Shown here one piece after another: positions 43,920-52,463 of a stretch of 54,519 nucleotides of DNA. Position 1 is the stretch's first letter. Each line of letters begins with the position of its first letter. The position numbers and the translations under genes were made by a program. Source of the stretch: Saprospiraceae bacterium (GTDB lineage: Bacteria; Bacteroidota; Bacteroidia; Chitinophagales; Saprospiraceae). The DNA lies in the NCBI GenBank assembly GCA_020846655.1, contig JADLDL010000201.1, positions 1 through 54,519 on the forward strand. Direction: 5' to 3'. The notes beneath the pieces are model-generated. The model was not told where the DNA came from. It searched no databases and worked only from the letters and a program-made list of their open reading frames with translations.

Positions 43920-46091
43920 TTAATTTTGATTGTCCAGCACTTCCTGCCGCCGGTCGATCCCCCAACTCATGAACGCCCCGACAAACACAAAACGTTTGGC
44001 CGCCGGCGAAATGGCCGTGCGCATGGCACCATCCGGCGAGTAGCGGTACCCAAAAATTTGCTCCTGCCCCAGGGCATTGCTCACGCCGAGTACAAACACT
44101 GTGAAAGCGCCCCGGATCATGGTGAGGTAACTGGCGTTCAGGCTGAGGTTGTGGTAATCGGGGGTGCGGTCGGTCAGGAACGCCGCTTCCGGCTGGTTGG
44201 GGTTGAAATAGGGCCGGCCGGTGGCGTAGTTGTACGTGAACCCAAAACTGGTCCGAATCTTTGGAAAATAGTGTTTGGCCACCAGCGAGGCGACGTGGTT
44301 GGCGGCAAACGTGGGCTGGGCTTCCAACGGATACCACTGGAATTTCCGTTTGGTGTCGAGCCAGGAGTACGATACCCAGAAGTCGGTGTTTTTTAATGAT
44401 TTTTTGTCCCGAAAAAACAATTCCAGGCCTTGTGCATAGCCCGAGCCGTCGTTTTGCAGGCTGCCCAGGGTCGTGACGAGTTGGTCATATTTTTTATAAA
44501 AACCCTCCACCCGGAAGGTCCGGTCGGCAAGGATGTATTGATAGTTCAGGATAAAATGCTCGGCCCGCTGAAAGCCGGGTACTGCCGCGTACTGGTTTTG
44601 CCAGCGCAACAGGCTGTCGCCTTTTTGGTAAAAGTGCCCCCAGGCAAACGACACCTGGTCGGCATCGCCCAGTTTGTAGGCCAGCGATGCCCGGGGCGAC
44701 AGCCGGCCGGCGTCCAGCAACGACGAGTGTTCGGCACGCAGTCCCAAACGGGCCACCAGTTTGGTCGTCACGTACAGGTCCGTTTCGGCGAATGCCGCCG
44801 AATAATTGTCGCGCAGGGTGGATACGCCAAAATACTGGTTGTCAAAGGCATCGGTCGAGTACTGGTATTCGGCGCCGAAGCGCAGCGACGTGAGCCGACC
44901 GAAAAACCGTGTAGCCACGGCGCGCACTTGCGCCAGGGAGTTGTACAGGCGGAAGGTGTCGGGCAGGATAGCGCCCGTGTTGTACGAACTCCGGATGTTG
45001 TTCCAGTCGCGGGCGTAGGAGCTGCCGAGTTTCAGTTTCCATTGCTCGCCGAGCAGGCCGGACCAACTCAGGTTGGTGTACACGTTCTGGTTTTTTACCG
45101 CAAATCCAAATTTGCTGCCGTCGGGCGCCACGGTGTTGAAGCCCACGTTGCTGTAGTTGTAGTAGCCGTAAAACTTGAGCAGGCCTGTTTTGCCCGTTTG
45201 CTGGCGGAAAAACGCCTCTGTACCGACCGATTCTGGCTTGTGCGTAAACTCCGGCGTTTGTTTGACCAGCCAGAAATAGGGCGCCAGGTTGGAATAATTG
45301 ACGTTGCCGCCGATGGCGCGGCCCTTGTCTTTCCAGAGTTTTTGCTGCCCAAAGCCCAGGCCCACGCAGGACAGGGCCAGGGTGCCGGCCGAGCGCTCGG
45401 GCAGGTCCTGCGAATCGAGAATCAGGGCCGAGGACATGCCCTGGCCGTACTGCGCCGAGTAGCCGCCGGTACTGAACACCGTGCCTTTGAACAGGAAGGG
45501 GTTGAAACGCCCGCGCGAGGCGAAATCGGGGGTATTGGCAAAAAACGGGTTGCGCACCAGCATGCCGTCGATGAAGGTCTGGGCTTCGGTGCCCGAGCCC
45601 CCGCGCACAAACAAGCCTTCCTGGTCGCCGGTGGATACCTGTGCGCCAGGCAGGGTTTTGAGCGCGCCGTAGGTGTCGCCGCCGGCAGAGGCGGTGGTCA
45701 CGATGTCGAGCGGTTTGAGTACCGTCACTTTTTTCTCGTCGCTGGCCTCGAAGGCGCCGGCCGAGATGACCACCACTTTCAGTTCGTTGAAGGCTTCGCG
45801 CAGGACGGGGTTGAACGCGAAGGTGCCGCCTGAGAGCGTCACTTGCTGGACCAGCGAATCGAAGCCCAGAAACGTGACCTGGAGGATTTGGGCGCCGCTT
45901 TCCTCGGTTTCAAACTGAAAATTGCCTTCCGCATCGGAGGTGGCGCCGTCGTAGGTATCGCGCAGGAAAATGTTGGCGCCGGGCAGGCCGTTTTTGGAAG
46001 GGTCCGTAACCCGGCCTTTGATGAGGGTAGTTTGGGCAAATGCCGACAGTGCGCCGACACAGCAAAGACAAAGGAGTAGTTGTTTTTTCAT
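43920..46091 (-). CDS. TonB-dependent receptor
   Basis: A 723-residue outer-membrane receptor. Signal peptide (cleavage near SAFAQTTL); carboxypeptidase-regulatory-like domain at about 20-110 (IKGRVTDPSKNGLPGANIFL, GATSDAEGNFQFE); plug domain with GGDTYGALKTLPGAQVS and GLFVRGGSGTEAQTFIDG; then a 22-strand-type barrel of about 500 residues. The ATG at 46091 is chosen because 88 upstream in-frame codons lack coding character. Substrate unknown; no SusD is adjacent, so it may import a small metal complex or vitamin rather than a glycan. The TPR-like gene follows. Confidence 0.92.
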   Translation of the reverse strand: MKKQLLLCLCCVGALSAFAQTTLIKGRVTDPSKNGLPGANIFLRDTYDGATSDAEGNFQFETEESGAQILQVTFLGFDSLVQQVTLSGGTFAFNPVLREAFNELKVVVISAGAFEASDEKKVTVLKPLDIVTTASAGGDTYGALKTLPGAQVSTGDQEGLFVRGGSGTEAQTFIDGMLVRNPFFANTPDFASRGRFNPFLFKGTVFSTGGYSAQYGQGMSSALILDSQDLPERSAGTLALSCVGLGFGQQKLWKDKGRAIGGNVNYSNLAPYFWLVKQTPEFTHKPESVGTEAFFRQQTGKTGLLKFYGYYNYSNVGFNTVAPDGSKFGFAVKNQNVYTNLSWSGLLGEQWKLKLGSSYARDWNNIRSSYNTGAILPDTFRLYNSLAQVRAVATRFFGRLTSLRFGAEYQYSTDAFDNQYFGVSTLRDNYSAAFAETDLYVTTKLVARLGLRAEHSSLLDAGRLSPRASLAYKLGDADQVSFAWGHFYQKGDSLLRWQNQYAAVPGFQRAEHFILNYQYILADRTFRVEGFYKKYDQLVTTLGSLQNDGSGYAQGLELFFRDKKSLKNTDFWVSYSWLDTKRKFQWYPLEAQPTFAANHVASLVAKHYFPKIRTSFGFTYNYATGRPYFNPNQPEAAFLTDRTPDYHNLSLNASYLTMIRGAFTVFVLGVSNALGQEQIFGYRYSPDGAMRTAISPAAKRFVFVGAFMSWGIDRRQEVLDNQN

Positions 46092-46310
46092 CGCTTTCGA
46101 GTACAAATCTGTTGTTTTTTTTGCAAAATCAGCGCTTGTTCGTGGTTTCGAGGGGCATAGTTGCAGGCATTTGGCCCGGTCTGCACCAACTAATCTCCGA
46201 ACATCCGGGCGCAACCGACGGAGGTCCGGAATTTGGAGCCCGGATGTAATTTTCAGGCAGCAGCGGATTTTCAGGCCGGCAAGCGGAAACAGGGAACCAA
46301 GGGGGTTCCC

Positions 46311-46318
46311 TACCTTTG
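46311..46318 (+). promoter_or_regulatory. -7 box abutting hutU
   Basis: TACCTTTG matches TAnnTTTG exactly and ends 9 bases before the ATG at 46328 (18 before the next in-frame ATG at 46337). The message would have almost no leader. Confidence 0.5.
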
Positions 46319-46327
46319 TGCAAACAA

Positions 46328-48412
46328 ATGGATCGCATGCCCACCCTGACCACATTTCAAGCCCTTCTCTGCGAAGGCATCCCCGCTACCCTTCCCGAGC
46401 CCCAAGCCCTCGACCCCCAGGTGAGCCACGCGCCGCGCCGGGTGATCGACGGCGTGTTGTCGGCCGATGAAAAAATACTGGCCATCCGCAATGCCCTGCG
46501 CTACTTTCCGCCGCAATGGCACGCCACCCTGGCCCCCGAATTTGCCGACGAACTGGAGCGCTACGGCCGCATCTACATGCACCGCTTCCGGCCCCACTAC
46601 GCCATGCACGCCCGGCCCATCGCCGAGTACCCGGCCCGCTGCCGGCAGGCTGCCGCTATCATGCTGATGATCCAGAACAACCTGGACCCCAAGGTGGCCA
46701 AGCACCCGCACGAACTCATCACCTACGGCGGCAACGGCGCGGTGTTTCAAAACTGGGCCCAATACCGGCTGGTTATGAAATATTTGTCGGACATGACCGA
46801 ACACCAAACCCTGGTGCTCTACTCCGGCCACCCGCTGGGTCTGTTTCCCAGCCACCCGGAAGCCCCCCGCGTGGTGGTCACCAACGGCATGATGATCCCC
46901 AACTATTCGCGCAAGGAAGACTGGAACCGCTTCAACGCCCTGGGCGTCACACAATACGGCCAGATGACGGCCGGTTCGTTTATGTACATCGGTCCGCAGG
47001 GCATCGTGCATGGCACGACCATCACACTGCTCGGCGCCGGGCGGCGCATGGGCCTGGGCAGCACCGACCTGCGCGGCCGGGTGTTTGTGACCAGCGGCTT
47101 GGGCGGCATGTCGGGCGCACAGGCCGGCGCGGCCGTGATCACCGGCTGCGTGGGCCTCATCGCTGAGGTGGACGGCGACGCCATCCGCCAGCGGGTAACA
47201 GACGGCTACATTCAGCAAAAAAATGTGTTTTCGGACCTGGCTGCGCTCATCGTCCGGCTGGAAGAATGCCGGCGCAACCGCGAGGCGGTGGCCTTGGTGT
47301 ACCACGGCAACATCGTGGACCTCTGGGAGCGGTTTGTGCAGGACGGGGTCTCTATCGATCTCGGCTCCGACCAAAGCTCCTGCCACAACATCCACGACAT
47401 GGGCTATTGCCCGGTGGGCTACACCTTCGACGAAGCCAAGGCCCTGTTGGTGGCCGACAAGCCCCGTTTCCTGGAGGCGGTGGCCGAATCGCTGCGCCGC
47501 CACGCAGCGGCCGTCAACGCGATGACCGAGCGCGGCATGTATTTCTGGGACTACGGCAACGCCTTCCTGAAAGAAGCCGGCGATGTGGGCGCTGCGGTGT
47601 TCAAAACCGGCCGCCTTCCCCTGGCGCCCGGCGAAATCAGCGTGATCGACTCGCCCTACCGCTACGCTTCCTACGTGGAAGACATCATGGGCCCCCTGTG
47701 TTTCGATTTCGGGTTCGGGCCCTTCCGCTGGGTGTGTTGTTCCGGCGATCCGGCCGATTTGCAAAAAACAGACGCCATTGCCGGGAATATTTTAGAAGAA
47801 ATGTTGGCCACAGCGACCGAGGATATTCGCGGCCAAATCAACGACAACCTGCTCTGGATCCGCTCCGCGCAACAAAACCTGCCCGTAGTGGGCTCTTATT
47901 CGCGCATTTTGTACGCCGACGCCGAGGGCCGTATGCGGATCTCCAAGGCATTCAACGATGCCATCGCCCGTGGCGAACTGGCCGGCCCGGTAGTGCTGGG
48001 GCGCGACCACCACGACGTGAGCGGCACAGACTCGCCCTACCGCGAAACCGCCAACATCTACGACGGCTCGCGCTATACGGCCGATATGGCGGTACACAAC
48101 GTGATCGGCGACAGTTTCCGGGGAGCCACCTGGGTGAGCCTGCACAACGGCGGCGGCGTGGGCTGGGGCGAGGTGATCAACGGCGGTTTCGGCATGGTGC
48201 TCGACGGCAGCCCGGAGGCCGACCGGCGCCTGCACGCCATGTTGTTTTGGGACGTCAACAACGGCATCGCCCGACGGGCCTGGGCCCGCAACCCGCATGC
48301 CCTGGCAGCCATCCGGCGTGCTATGGAAGCCTACCCGGATTTGCAGGTGACCGTGCCGTATGTGGCAGAAGATTCGGTGTTGGAAGAGATATTGGGGAAG
48401 ATCAGCCGGTAG
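46328..48412 (+). CDS. hutU: Urocanate hydratase, long form
   Basis: A 694-residue urocanase that converts urocanate to imidazolone propionate in histidine breakdown, using tightly bound NAD as electrophile. Signatures include TYGGNGAVFQNWAQYRLVMKYLSDM, VVVTNGMMIPNY, GLGGMSGAQAGAAVITG, SDQSSCHNIHDMGYCPVGYTFDEA and GPFRWVCCSGDPADL. It is about 140 residues longer than the 555-residue HutU of Pseudomonas, due to extra sequence in the middle; long forms are known in Bacteroidota and spirochaetes. An alternative start is the ATG at 46337. No hutH, hutI or hutG is nearby, so the histidine genes are scattered. Its stop is followed at once by a GATATTGG array. Confidence 0.96.
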   Translation: MDRMPTLTTFQALLCEGIPATLPEPQALDPQVSHAPRRVIDGVLSADEKILAIRNALRYFPPQWHATLAPEFADELERYGRIYMHRFRPHYAMHARPIAEYPARCRQAAAIMLMIQNNLDPKVAKHPHELITYGGNGAVFQNWAQYRLVMKYLSDMTEHQTLVLYSGHPLGLFPSHPEAPRVVVTNGMMIPNYSRKEDWNRFNALGVTQYGQMTAGSFMYIGPQGIVHGTTITLLGAGRRMGLGSTDLRGRVFVTSGLGGMSGAQAGAAVITGCVGLIAEVDGDAIRQRVTDGYIQQKNVFSDLAALIVRLEECRRNREAVALVYHGNIVDLWERFVQDGVSIDLGSDQSSCHNIHDMGYCPVGYTFDEAKALLVADKPRFLEAVAESLRRHAAAVNAMTERGMYFWDYGNAFLKEAGDVGAAVFKTGRLPLAPGEISVIDSPYRYASYVEDIMGPLCFDFGFGPFRWVCCSGDPADLQKTDAIAGNILEEMLATATEDIRGQINDNLLWIRSAQQNLPVVGSYSRILYADAEGRMRISKAFNDAIARGELAGPVVLGRDHHDVSGTDSPYRETANIYDGSRYTADMAVHNVIGDSFRGATWVSLHNGGGVGWGEVINGGFGMVLDGSPEADRRLHAMLFWDVNNGIARRAWARNPHALAAIRRAMEAYPDLQVTVPYVAEDSVLEEILGKISR

Positions 48413-48448
48413 TAAGATATTGGATACTGGGATATTGGGATATTAATA
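48410..48448. repeat. GATATTGG-type tandem array after hutU
   Basis: The TAG stop of hutU runs straight into AAGATATTGGATACTGGGATATTGGGATATTAATA: four imperfect 9-base units. It separates convergent genes and ends six bases before the stop of the next one. Too short to be more than a weak spacer; the position is what is notable. Confidence 0.7.
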
Positions 48449-48453
48449 GGGGC

Positions 48454-48954
48454 TTATTGGACCTGAGGGGTTTTGCGGCTTTTCTTGTGTTTTTTGTTGA
48501 GGGGCGTGGATTTGCCAGTTGCGGGTGGCGGATCTTCCTCCGTATCAAAACTCACCCGTTCTGTTTTGCCGGGCGGCGGCAGGTGTTCCTCGTCGAGCAG
48601 GGGCGTTTTGTATTCTTTGACTACTACCCTTTTCATATCCGGACTGAATTTGAGGCGCAGGTCCAGTTCATGGCTGGTGTTGGGGCGCACGCGGATGTCC
48701 GGTATGTTTTGCGTCACACAACCCGCGTACATGACTTCCAGGGTATAGGTGCCCGGCTCCACCGGTATTCGGTAGGTGCCGTTCACATCGGAGATATTTC
48801 GGCCGACAAGAATTTCCCCCTGATACACTTTCAAGGTAGCGCCGACCACTTTTTCGCCATAGTCATCGGTGATCTTGCCGGTAAGTACGGAGGGTTGGGC
48901 GGGCAAATGGGCGGCGGCACAGAGCAGCAGCAAGGAGAGGAGGTAATTTTTCAT
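48454..48954 (-). CDS. Exported carboxypeptidase-regulatory-domain protein
   Basis: A 166-residue protein with a signal peptide (cleavage near AHLPAQPSV) and one carboxypeptidase-regulatory-like domain (about 23-105: LTGKITDDYGEKVVGATLKVYQG, DVNGTYRIPVEPGTYTLEVMYAGC). The tail of about 60 residues starts VVVKEYKTPLLDEEHLPPPG and becomes polar and basic. Its first 125 residues are clearly paralogous to the N-terminus of the upstream VWA protein, which has LSGKVVDDNGEALIGAAVKV, DYNGEYRLTLDPGTYDVEFSYTGY and VVVTQYKVPLVQQD at the same positions. It looks like a duplicated copy cut off before the VWA part. Function unknown; a hairpin terminator (48996-49033) separates the two genes. Confidence 0.8.
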   Translation of the reverse strand: MKNYLLSLLLLCAAAHLPAQPSVLTGKITDDYGEKVVGATLKVYQGEILVGRNISDVNGTYRIPVEPGTYTLEVMYAGCVTQNIPDIRVRPNTSHELDLRLKFSPDMKRVVVKEYKTPLLDEEHLPPPGKTERVSFDTEEDPPPATGKSTPLNKKHKKSRKTPQVQ

Positions 48955-48995
48955 AACGCCGTCGGCAAAAGAACAGATTCGGAAAAAGGTTAAGG

Positions 48996-49033
48996 CAGTC
49001 GGGGTTTCGCGCAGTGCTGCGAAACCCCGACTG
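48996..49033 (-). terminator. Terminator hairpin after the VWA gene
   Basis: CAGTCGGGGTTTCGC (48996-49010) and GCGAAACCCCGACTG (49019-49033) form a perfect 15-bp stem. On the minus strand it starts 7 bases after the VWA stop and is followed by CCTTAACCTTTTTCC. Confidence 0.75.
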
Positions 49034-49040
49034 GGCAAAG

Positions 49041-51203
49041 TTACGTCCGCGCCGTTTCCGTAGCGGCTAAAAGCCGTGCCTTTTCAATTAAATCGCACAA
49101 TTCTTTGCGGTAGCCGCTGGTGTCGCTGGCAGCGGCTTTTTGCGCCAGCGCCAGGGCTTGCTCATACGTTGCGTGGTCTTTGTACGAAGAGTTGCGCAGC
49201 AACAAGCCGAATTCGGCGGCAGCGGCGGCCAGGGTAAAATTGAGGCTGGGCGCTGGCGTCAGTTGGTCGGTCACCGTGGTTTGAATCAGGTCGCTGGCTG
49301 CGCCGGCTTTGGGCTGTTTGTAGCGCAACTTGAGCGTCATGAGTTCATCCGAGCCGGCGGCAGCGGTCGCTTGGGTTTGCTGGTAGCGCATTTCGCCATT
49401 TTTAACACCCAGCGGTAAGGGTTGGCCGGCCGGCACGATTTCATAGAGGGCCGTCACGCGGTGCCCGGCGCCCAATTCGCCGGCGTCTTTGGCGTCGTCG
49501 TCAAAATCCTCTTTGGCCAGCAGCCGGTTTTCGTAGCCGATCAGCCGGTAGCCAGCCACGCGCGAGGGATTGAATTCGATCTGGATTTTCACATCTTTGG
49601 CGATAGCAAACAGCGTCCCGCCAAACTCCTTGACGAGCACTTTTTTGGCTTCCTCTATCTGGTCGATGTAGGCGTGGTTACCGTTGCCTTTGTCGGCCAG
49701 TTGCTGCATTTTGGCGTCCTGGTAGTTGCCCATACCAAAGCCCAGTACGGTGAGGAATACGCCGCTTTCGCGTTCTTTTTCAATGAGTTTGACCAACTCA
49801 TCGTCGCTGCTCATCCCCACGTTGAAATCGCCGTCGGTGCAGAGCACCACGCGGTTGTTGCCGCCTTTTGCAAAGTTTTTGCGCGCTACCTCGTAGGCCA
49901 GTTGAATACCCGCCGCGCCCGCCGTGCTGCCCCCAGCGGAGAGGCGCTCAATGGCCGCTTTGATGGCCGGCTTGTCCGAGCCTGGCGTGGAAGGGAGCAC
50001 CAGTCCGGCAGCGCCGGCGTACACCACCAGCGCCACGCGGTCTTCGGGCCGCAACTGCTCGGTCAGCAGGCTGAGCGATTGCTGCACGAGTGGGAGTTTG
50101 TTGGGGCTGCTCATGCTGCCGGAAACATCCACGAGGAACACAAAATTGCTGGGCGGCAATTGGCCGGTTTCGATTTGCCGGCCTTGCAGGCCAACGAGCA
50201 GCAGCCGGTGCTGGGGGTTCCAGGGGCAGGCAGCCAGTTCGGTATGGGTAGCAAAAGGCACGCCGCCGGTGGGTGGCGCGTATTGATAATCGAAATAATT
50301 GACAAATTCCTCAATCCGCACCGCATCGGCCGGCGGCAGTTGGCCTTGTTGTATAAAACGGCGGGCATTGCTGTACGAAGCGGCGTCCACATCGATGGAA
50401 AAGGTAGAAACGGCGTTGGACTGAGCGGCCAGGAATGGGTTTTCGTGGATGGTGGCGTAGGTTTCGGTGTTGGATTCTGACGGTTGGGGGATCGAATCGG
50501 CAGGGGTTTTATTCGGTTGATGTGCCCTGGTCTCATCATCCAGTTGGTCGATCTCCTGTACGGGCGGCACACCGCCGGAAACCCGGACCCCGTCGACATA
50601 ATAATTTGTCGTATTCGAACGCGAACCTTTGATGTTTACGGCACCTCCATCGATGGATGTCGTACCTGCTGTGGTCGCAACGATCGTGTTGACGCTACGG
50701 GTAGGCAGGTTTTTTGCTTGATCGGAGCTCAGGGTCTGGCTGCGTTTACCAGCCTTTTTCTCCTTCCGCCTGTTCGATGGGGCAGGCGATGGTTTGCGGC
50801 CCAGGGCGATGGTTTGGCCGCTACTGGTCTGATCTTGTTGGACCAAGGGTACTTTGTATTGAGTAACGACAACTTCCTGCAGCACCTGCCCGGTATTGAG
50901 GGTAGCGTCCAGGGTATTGATTTGATTGGCGAGCACCACTAGGCTCGTGACCTTGTGAGTGGCGTATCCGGTGTAACTGAATTCCACGTCGTAGGTGCCG
51001 GGGTCCAGCGTGAGGCGGTATTCGCCGTTGTAGTCGGTGATGGTGCCGCGCACCAGATCGGCGCCATGCAGCACTTTTACGGCGGCGCCGATGAGGGCTT
51101 CGCCATTGTCGTCTACTACTTTTCCAGACAAAACAGTGGTATGTGTGGGCCAATAAAAGGCTGTGGCGCAGAGCCCCAGCAGCAAAAACAGGTAGGTTTT
51201 CAT
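49041..51203 (-). CDS. Chimeric VWA protein with TonB-plug-like segment
   Basis: A 720-residue exported protein. Order: short signal peptide; carboxypeptidase-regulatory domain (about 25-108); basic linker (KKAGKRSQ); a segment at about 165-210 (SVNTIVATTAGTTSIDGGAVNIKG, YYVDGVRVSGG) that closely resembles the TonB receptor plug; polar linker; a conserved vWF_A_N block (SIDVDAASYSNARRFI); a VWA domain with MIDAS residues D359-V-S-G-S-M and TDGDFN; and a YfbK-type C-terminal region. There is no barrel. The VWA part binds divalent metal and a protein ligand in other systems. The gene is followed by a truncated paralogue of its own N-terminus. Similar multi-domain VWA proteins occur in Bacteroidota; a role in envelope protein interaction is inferred. 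Confidence 0.85.
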   Translation of the reverse strand: MKTYLFLLLGLCATAFYWPTHTTVLSGKVVDDNGEALIGAAVKVLHGADLVRGTITDYNGEYRLTLDPGTYDVEFSYTGYATHKVTSLVVLANQINTLDATLNTGQVLQEVVVTQYKVPLVQQDQTSSGQTIALGRKPSPAPSNRRKEKKAGKRSQTLSSDQAKNLPTRSVNTIVATTAGTTSIDGGAVNIKGSRSNTTNYYVDGVRVSGGVPPVQEIDQLDDETRAHQPNKTPADSIPQPSESNTETYATIHENPFLAAQSNAVSTFSIDVDAASYSNARRFIQQGQLPPADAVRIEEFVNYFDYQYAPPTGGVPFATHTELAACPWNPQHRLLLVGLQGRQIETGQLPPSNFVFLVDVSGSMSSPNKLPLVQQSLSLLTEQLRPEDRVALVVYAGAAGLVLPSTPGSDKPAIKAAIERLSAGGSTAGAAGIQLAYEVARKNFAKGGNNRVVLCTDGDFNVGMSSDDELVKLIEKERESGVFLTVLGFGMGNYQDAKMQQLADKGNGNHAYIDQIEEAKKVLVKEFGGTLFAIAKDVKIQIEFNPSRVAGYRLIGYENRLLAKEDFDDDAKDAGELGAGHRVTALYEIVPAGQPLPLGVKNGEMRYQQTQATAAAGSDELMTLKLRYKQPKAGAASDLIQTTVTDQLTPAPSLNFTLAAAAAEFGLLLRNSSYKDHATYEQALALAQKAAASDTSGYRKELCDLIEKARLLAATETART

Positions 51204-51367
51204 GCCTTTCAAGTTTGAGGGTGAAAAAAGGGATTGGGTACGGACGTCCAGGCAGAGTGATGTTTCTGCCGGGAAATATGCATACCTAGCCCGCACTTTT
51301 TTCTGTTCAACTTGTAAGTACTACTGCCAGCCGGGTGAATGCCCGGCGTCGATACCTGAATGCCAGT

Positions 51368-52375
51368 CTATTTTTTGCGCAGCCACTCGACGGCGCGCCG
51401 CAGCGCCGGGTCGTTGTCGGGCGCCGCATCGGGCACAAAGTCGAAGGGCTCATCCACATCGACGAAGGTTTTGTACACCCGGCCTTGCCGGTCGGCATAG
51501 TAACTGGCGGCCACCGACATGGTAACCCCGGCGGGCAATACCTGCCAGTGTGTTTCGGTAGTAAACCCAGCCGTGTGCTCGCCGAAAAACCGGGTATTGG
51601 GTCGCCCCTTGAAGGCCACGGCCACCACTTCGCCGGCGCTCACAGTGTAGCGGCTGGTGAGCACGGCTACTTTGGGCAATTCGGGCAGGAGACATTTGTC
51701 TTCCATCTGATTGCTCAGAAAATCATCGTAGTACACATCGCCGTCTTTGATGGTCCAGGTAGAAAAACGGTTGCCATCGCCATCCATGGAGCCGCCCACT
51801 TCGCCGTCGCCGAGCAGGTTGCCAAGGGCGCCCAACATGGCGTGCATGTTGCCGCCGCCGTTGTAGCGCAGGTCCAGCACCCAATATTTGGCGCCCCGGC
51901 GCAGGAAGCTGCAAATGGTATCCTGGATAGGGGCGGCCAGTCGGCGATTGTCGCCCGTGGGCATAGCCACAATGCGCAGGTAGGCTGTTTCGCCGTCGAG
52001 CAAGGCCGATTGGAAAGGGTGTTTGCCCGACTGGATCATGGCCCAGACCTTGGGGTCGATGCTCTGCTGGTAGGGTTCCGGCTTGCCGTGGTACCAGGCG
52101 ATGGGTTTGCCTTGCAGCAAAAACCGGCCATGCGAATCGTGCAGGGCTTCTAGCAGGTAGCGGAAGCCCGGGCGCAGGTCGAGCGGGGTTTGGGCAGTGG
52201 CTACTTTTTGCAGCAGGGTATCGCGCAGGGGCTCCCAGTTGAGGTGGTTGCGGCGGATAGCGAAGCGTTGGGCGTGGGAGAGCGCACTGTCGACGCAGGC
52301 CAGGAGGCTGTCGGGCAATTGGGCGGGCAGCGACACGGTGGCCAGGAGCAAGGCAAACAAAAGGCTGTGTTTCAT
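51368..52375 (-). CDS. S41 family peptidase
   Basis: A 335-residue exported protease (signal peptide ending near SLPAQLPD) of the tail-specific peptidase S41 family. The fold signature DLRYNGGGN is at 168-176, and the catalytic serine is in TSRYTVSAGEV (Ser246, with Glu249 three residues later). There is no recognisable PDZ domain, so it belongs to the short forms. Substrates are probably periplasmic or surface proteins. It lies between the VWA gene and a two-component pair, all on the same strand but separated by 164 and 88 bases, so a common operon is not certain. A near-consensus box (CACCTTTG on minus) lies near its start. Confidence 0.9.
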   Translation of the reverse strand: MKHSLLFALLLATVSLPAQLPDSLLACVDSALSHAQRFAIRRNHLNWEPLRDTLLQKVATAQTPLDLRPGFRYLLEALHDSHGRFLLQGKPIAWYHGKPEPYQQSIDPKVWAMIQSGKHPFQSALLDGETAYLRIVAMPTGDNRRLAAPIQDTICSFLRRGAKYWVLDLRYNGGGNMHAMLGALGNLLGDGEVGGSMDGDGNRFSTWTIKDGDVYYDDFLSNQMEDKCLLPELPKVAVLTSRYTVSAGEVVAVAFKGRPNTRFFGEHTAGFTTETHWQVLPAGVTMSVAASYYADRQGRVYKTFVDVDEPFDFVPDAAPDNDPALRRAVEWLRKK

Positions 52376-52463
52376 AGCGGAGAAAACGCAAAGGTGATCG
52401 GTTTTTGTGCGAAACCGGTTTGGTCAAGACCTTATTTTTTGCGCATTCGCTGCCGGTACTTTT

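Noticed and set aside
43240-44337. Longer form of the TPR-like protein starting inside the TonB receptor gene
   Set aside because: The extra 150 codons are an out-of-frame shadow of the receptor; the signal peptide at 43887 marks the real start.
47266-48993. 575-codon plus-strand frame overlapping the end of hutU and running past it
   Set aside because: Arg/Pro-rich out-of-frame shadow of hutU that continues antisense into the next gene; not a second gene.
51326-51350. Small GCCGGG/CCCGGC hairpin after the S41 gene as a terminator
   Set aside because: Six-base stem with no T tract on either strand; too weak to support.
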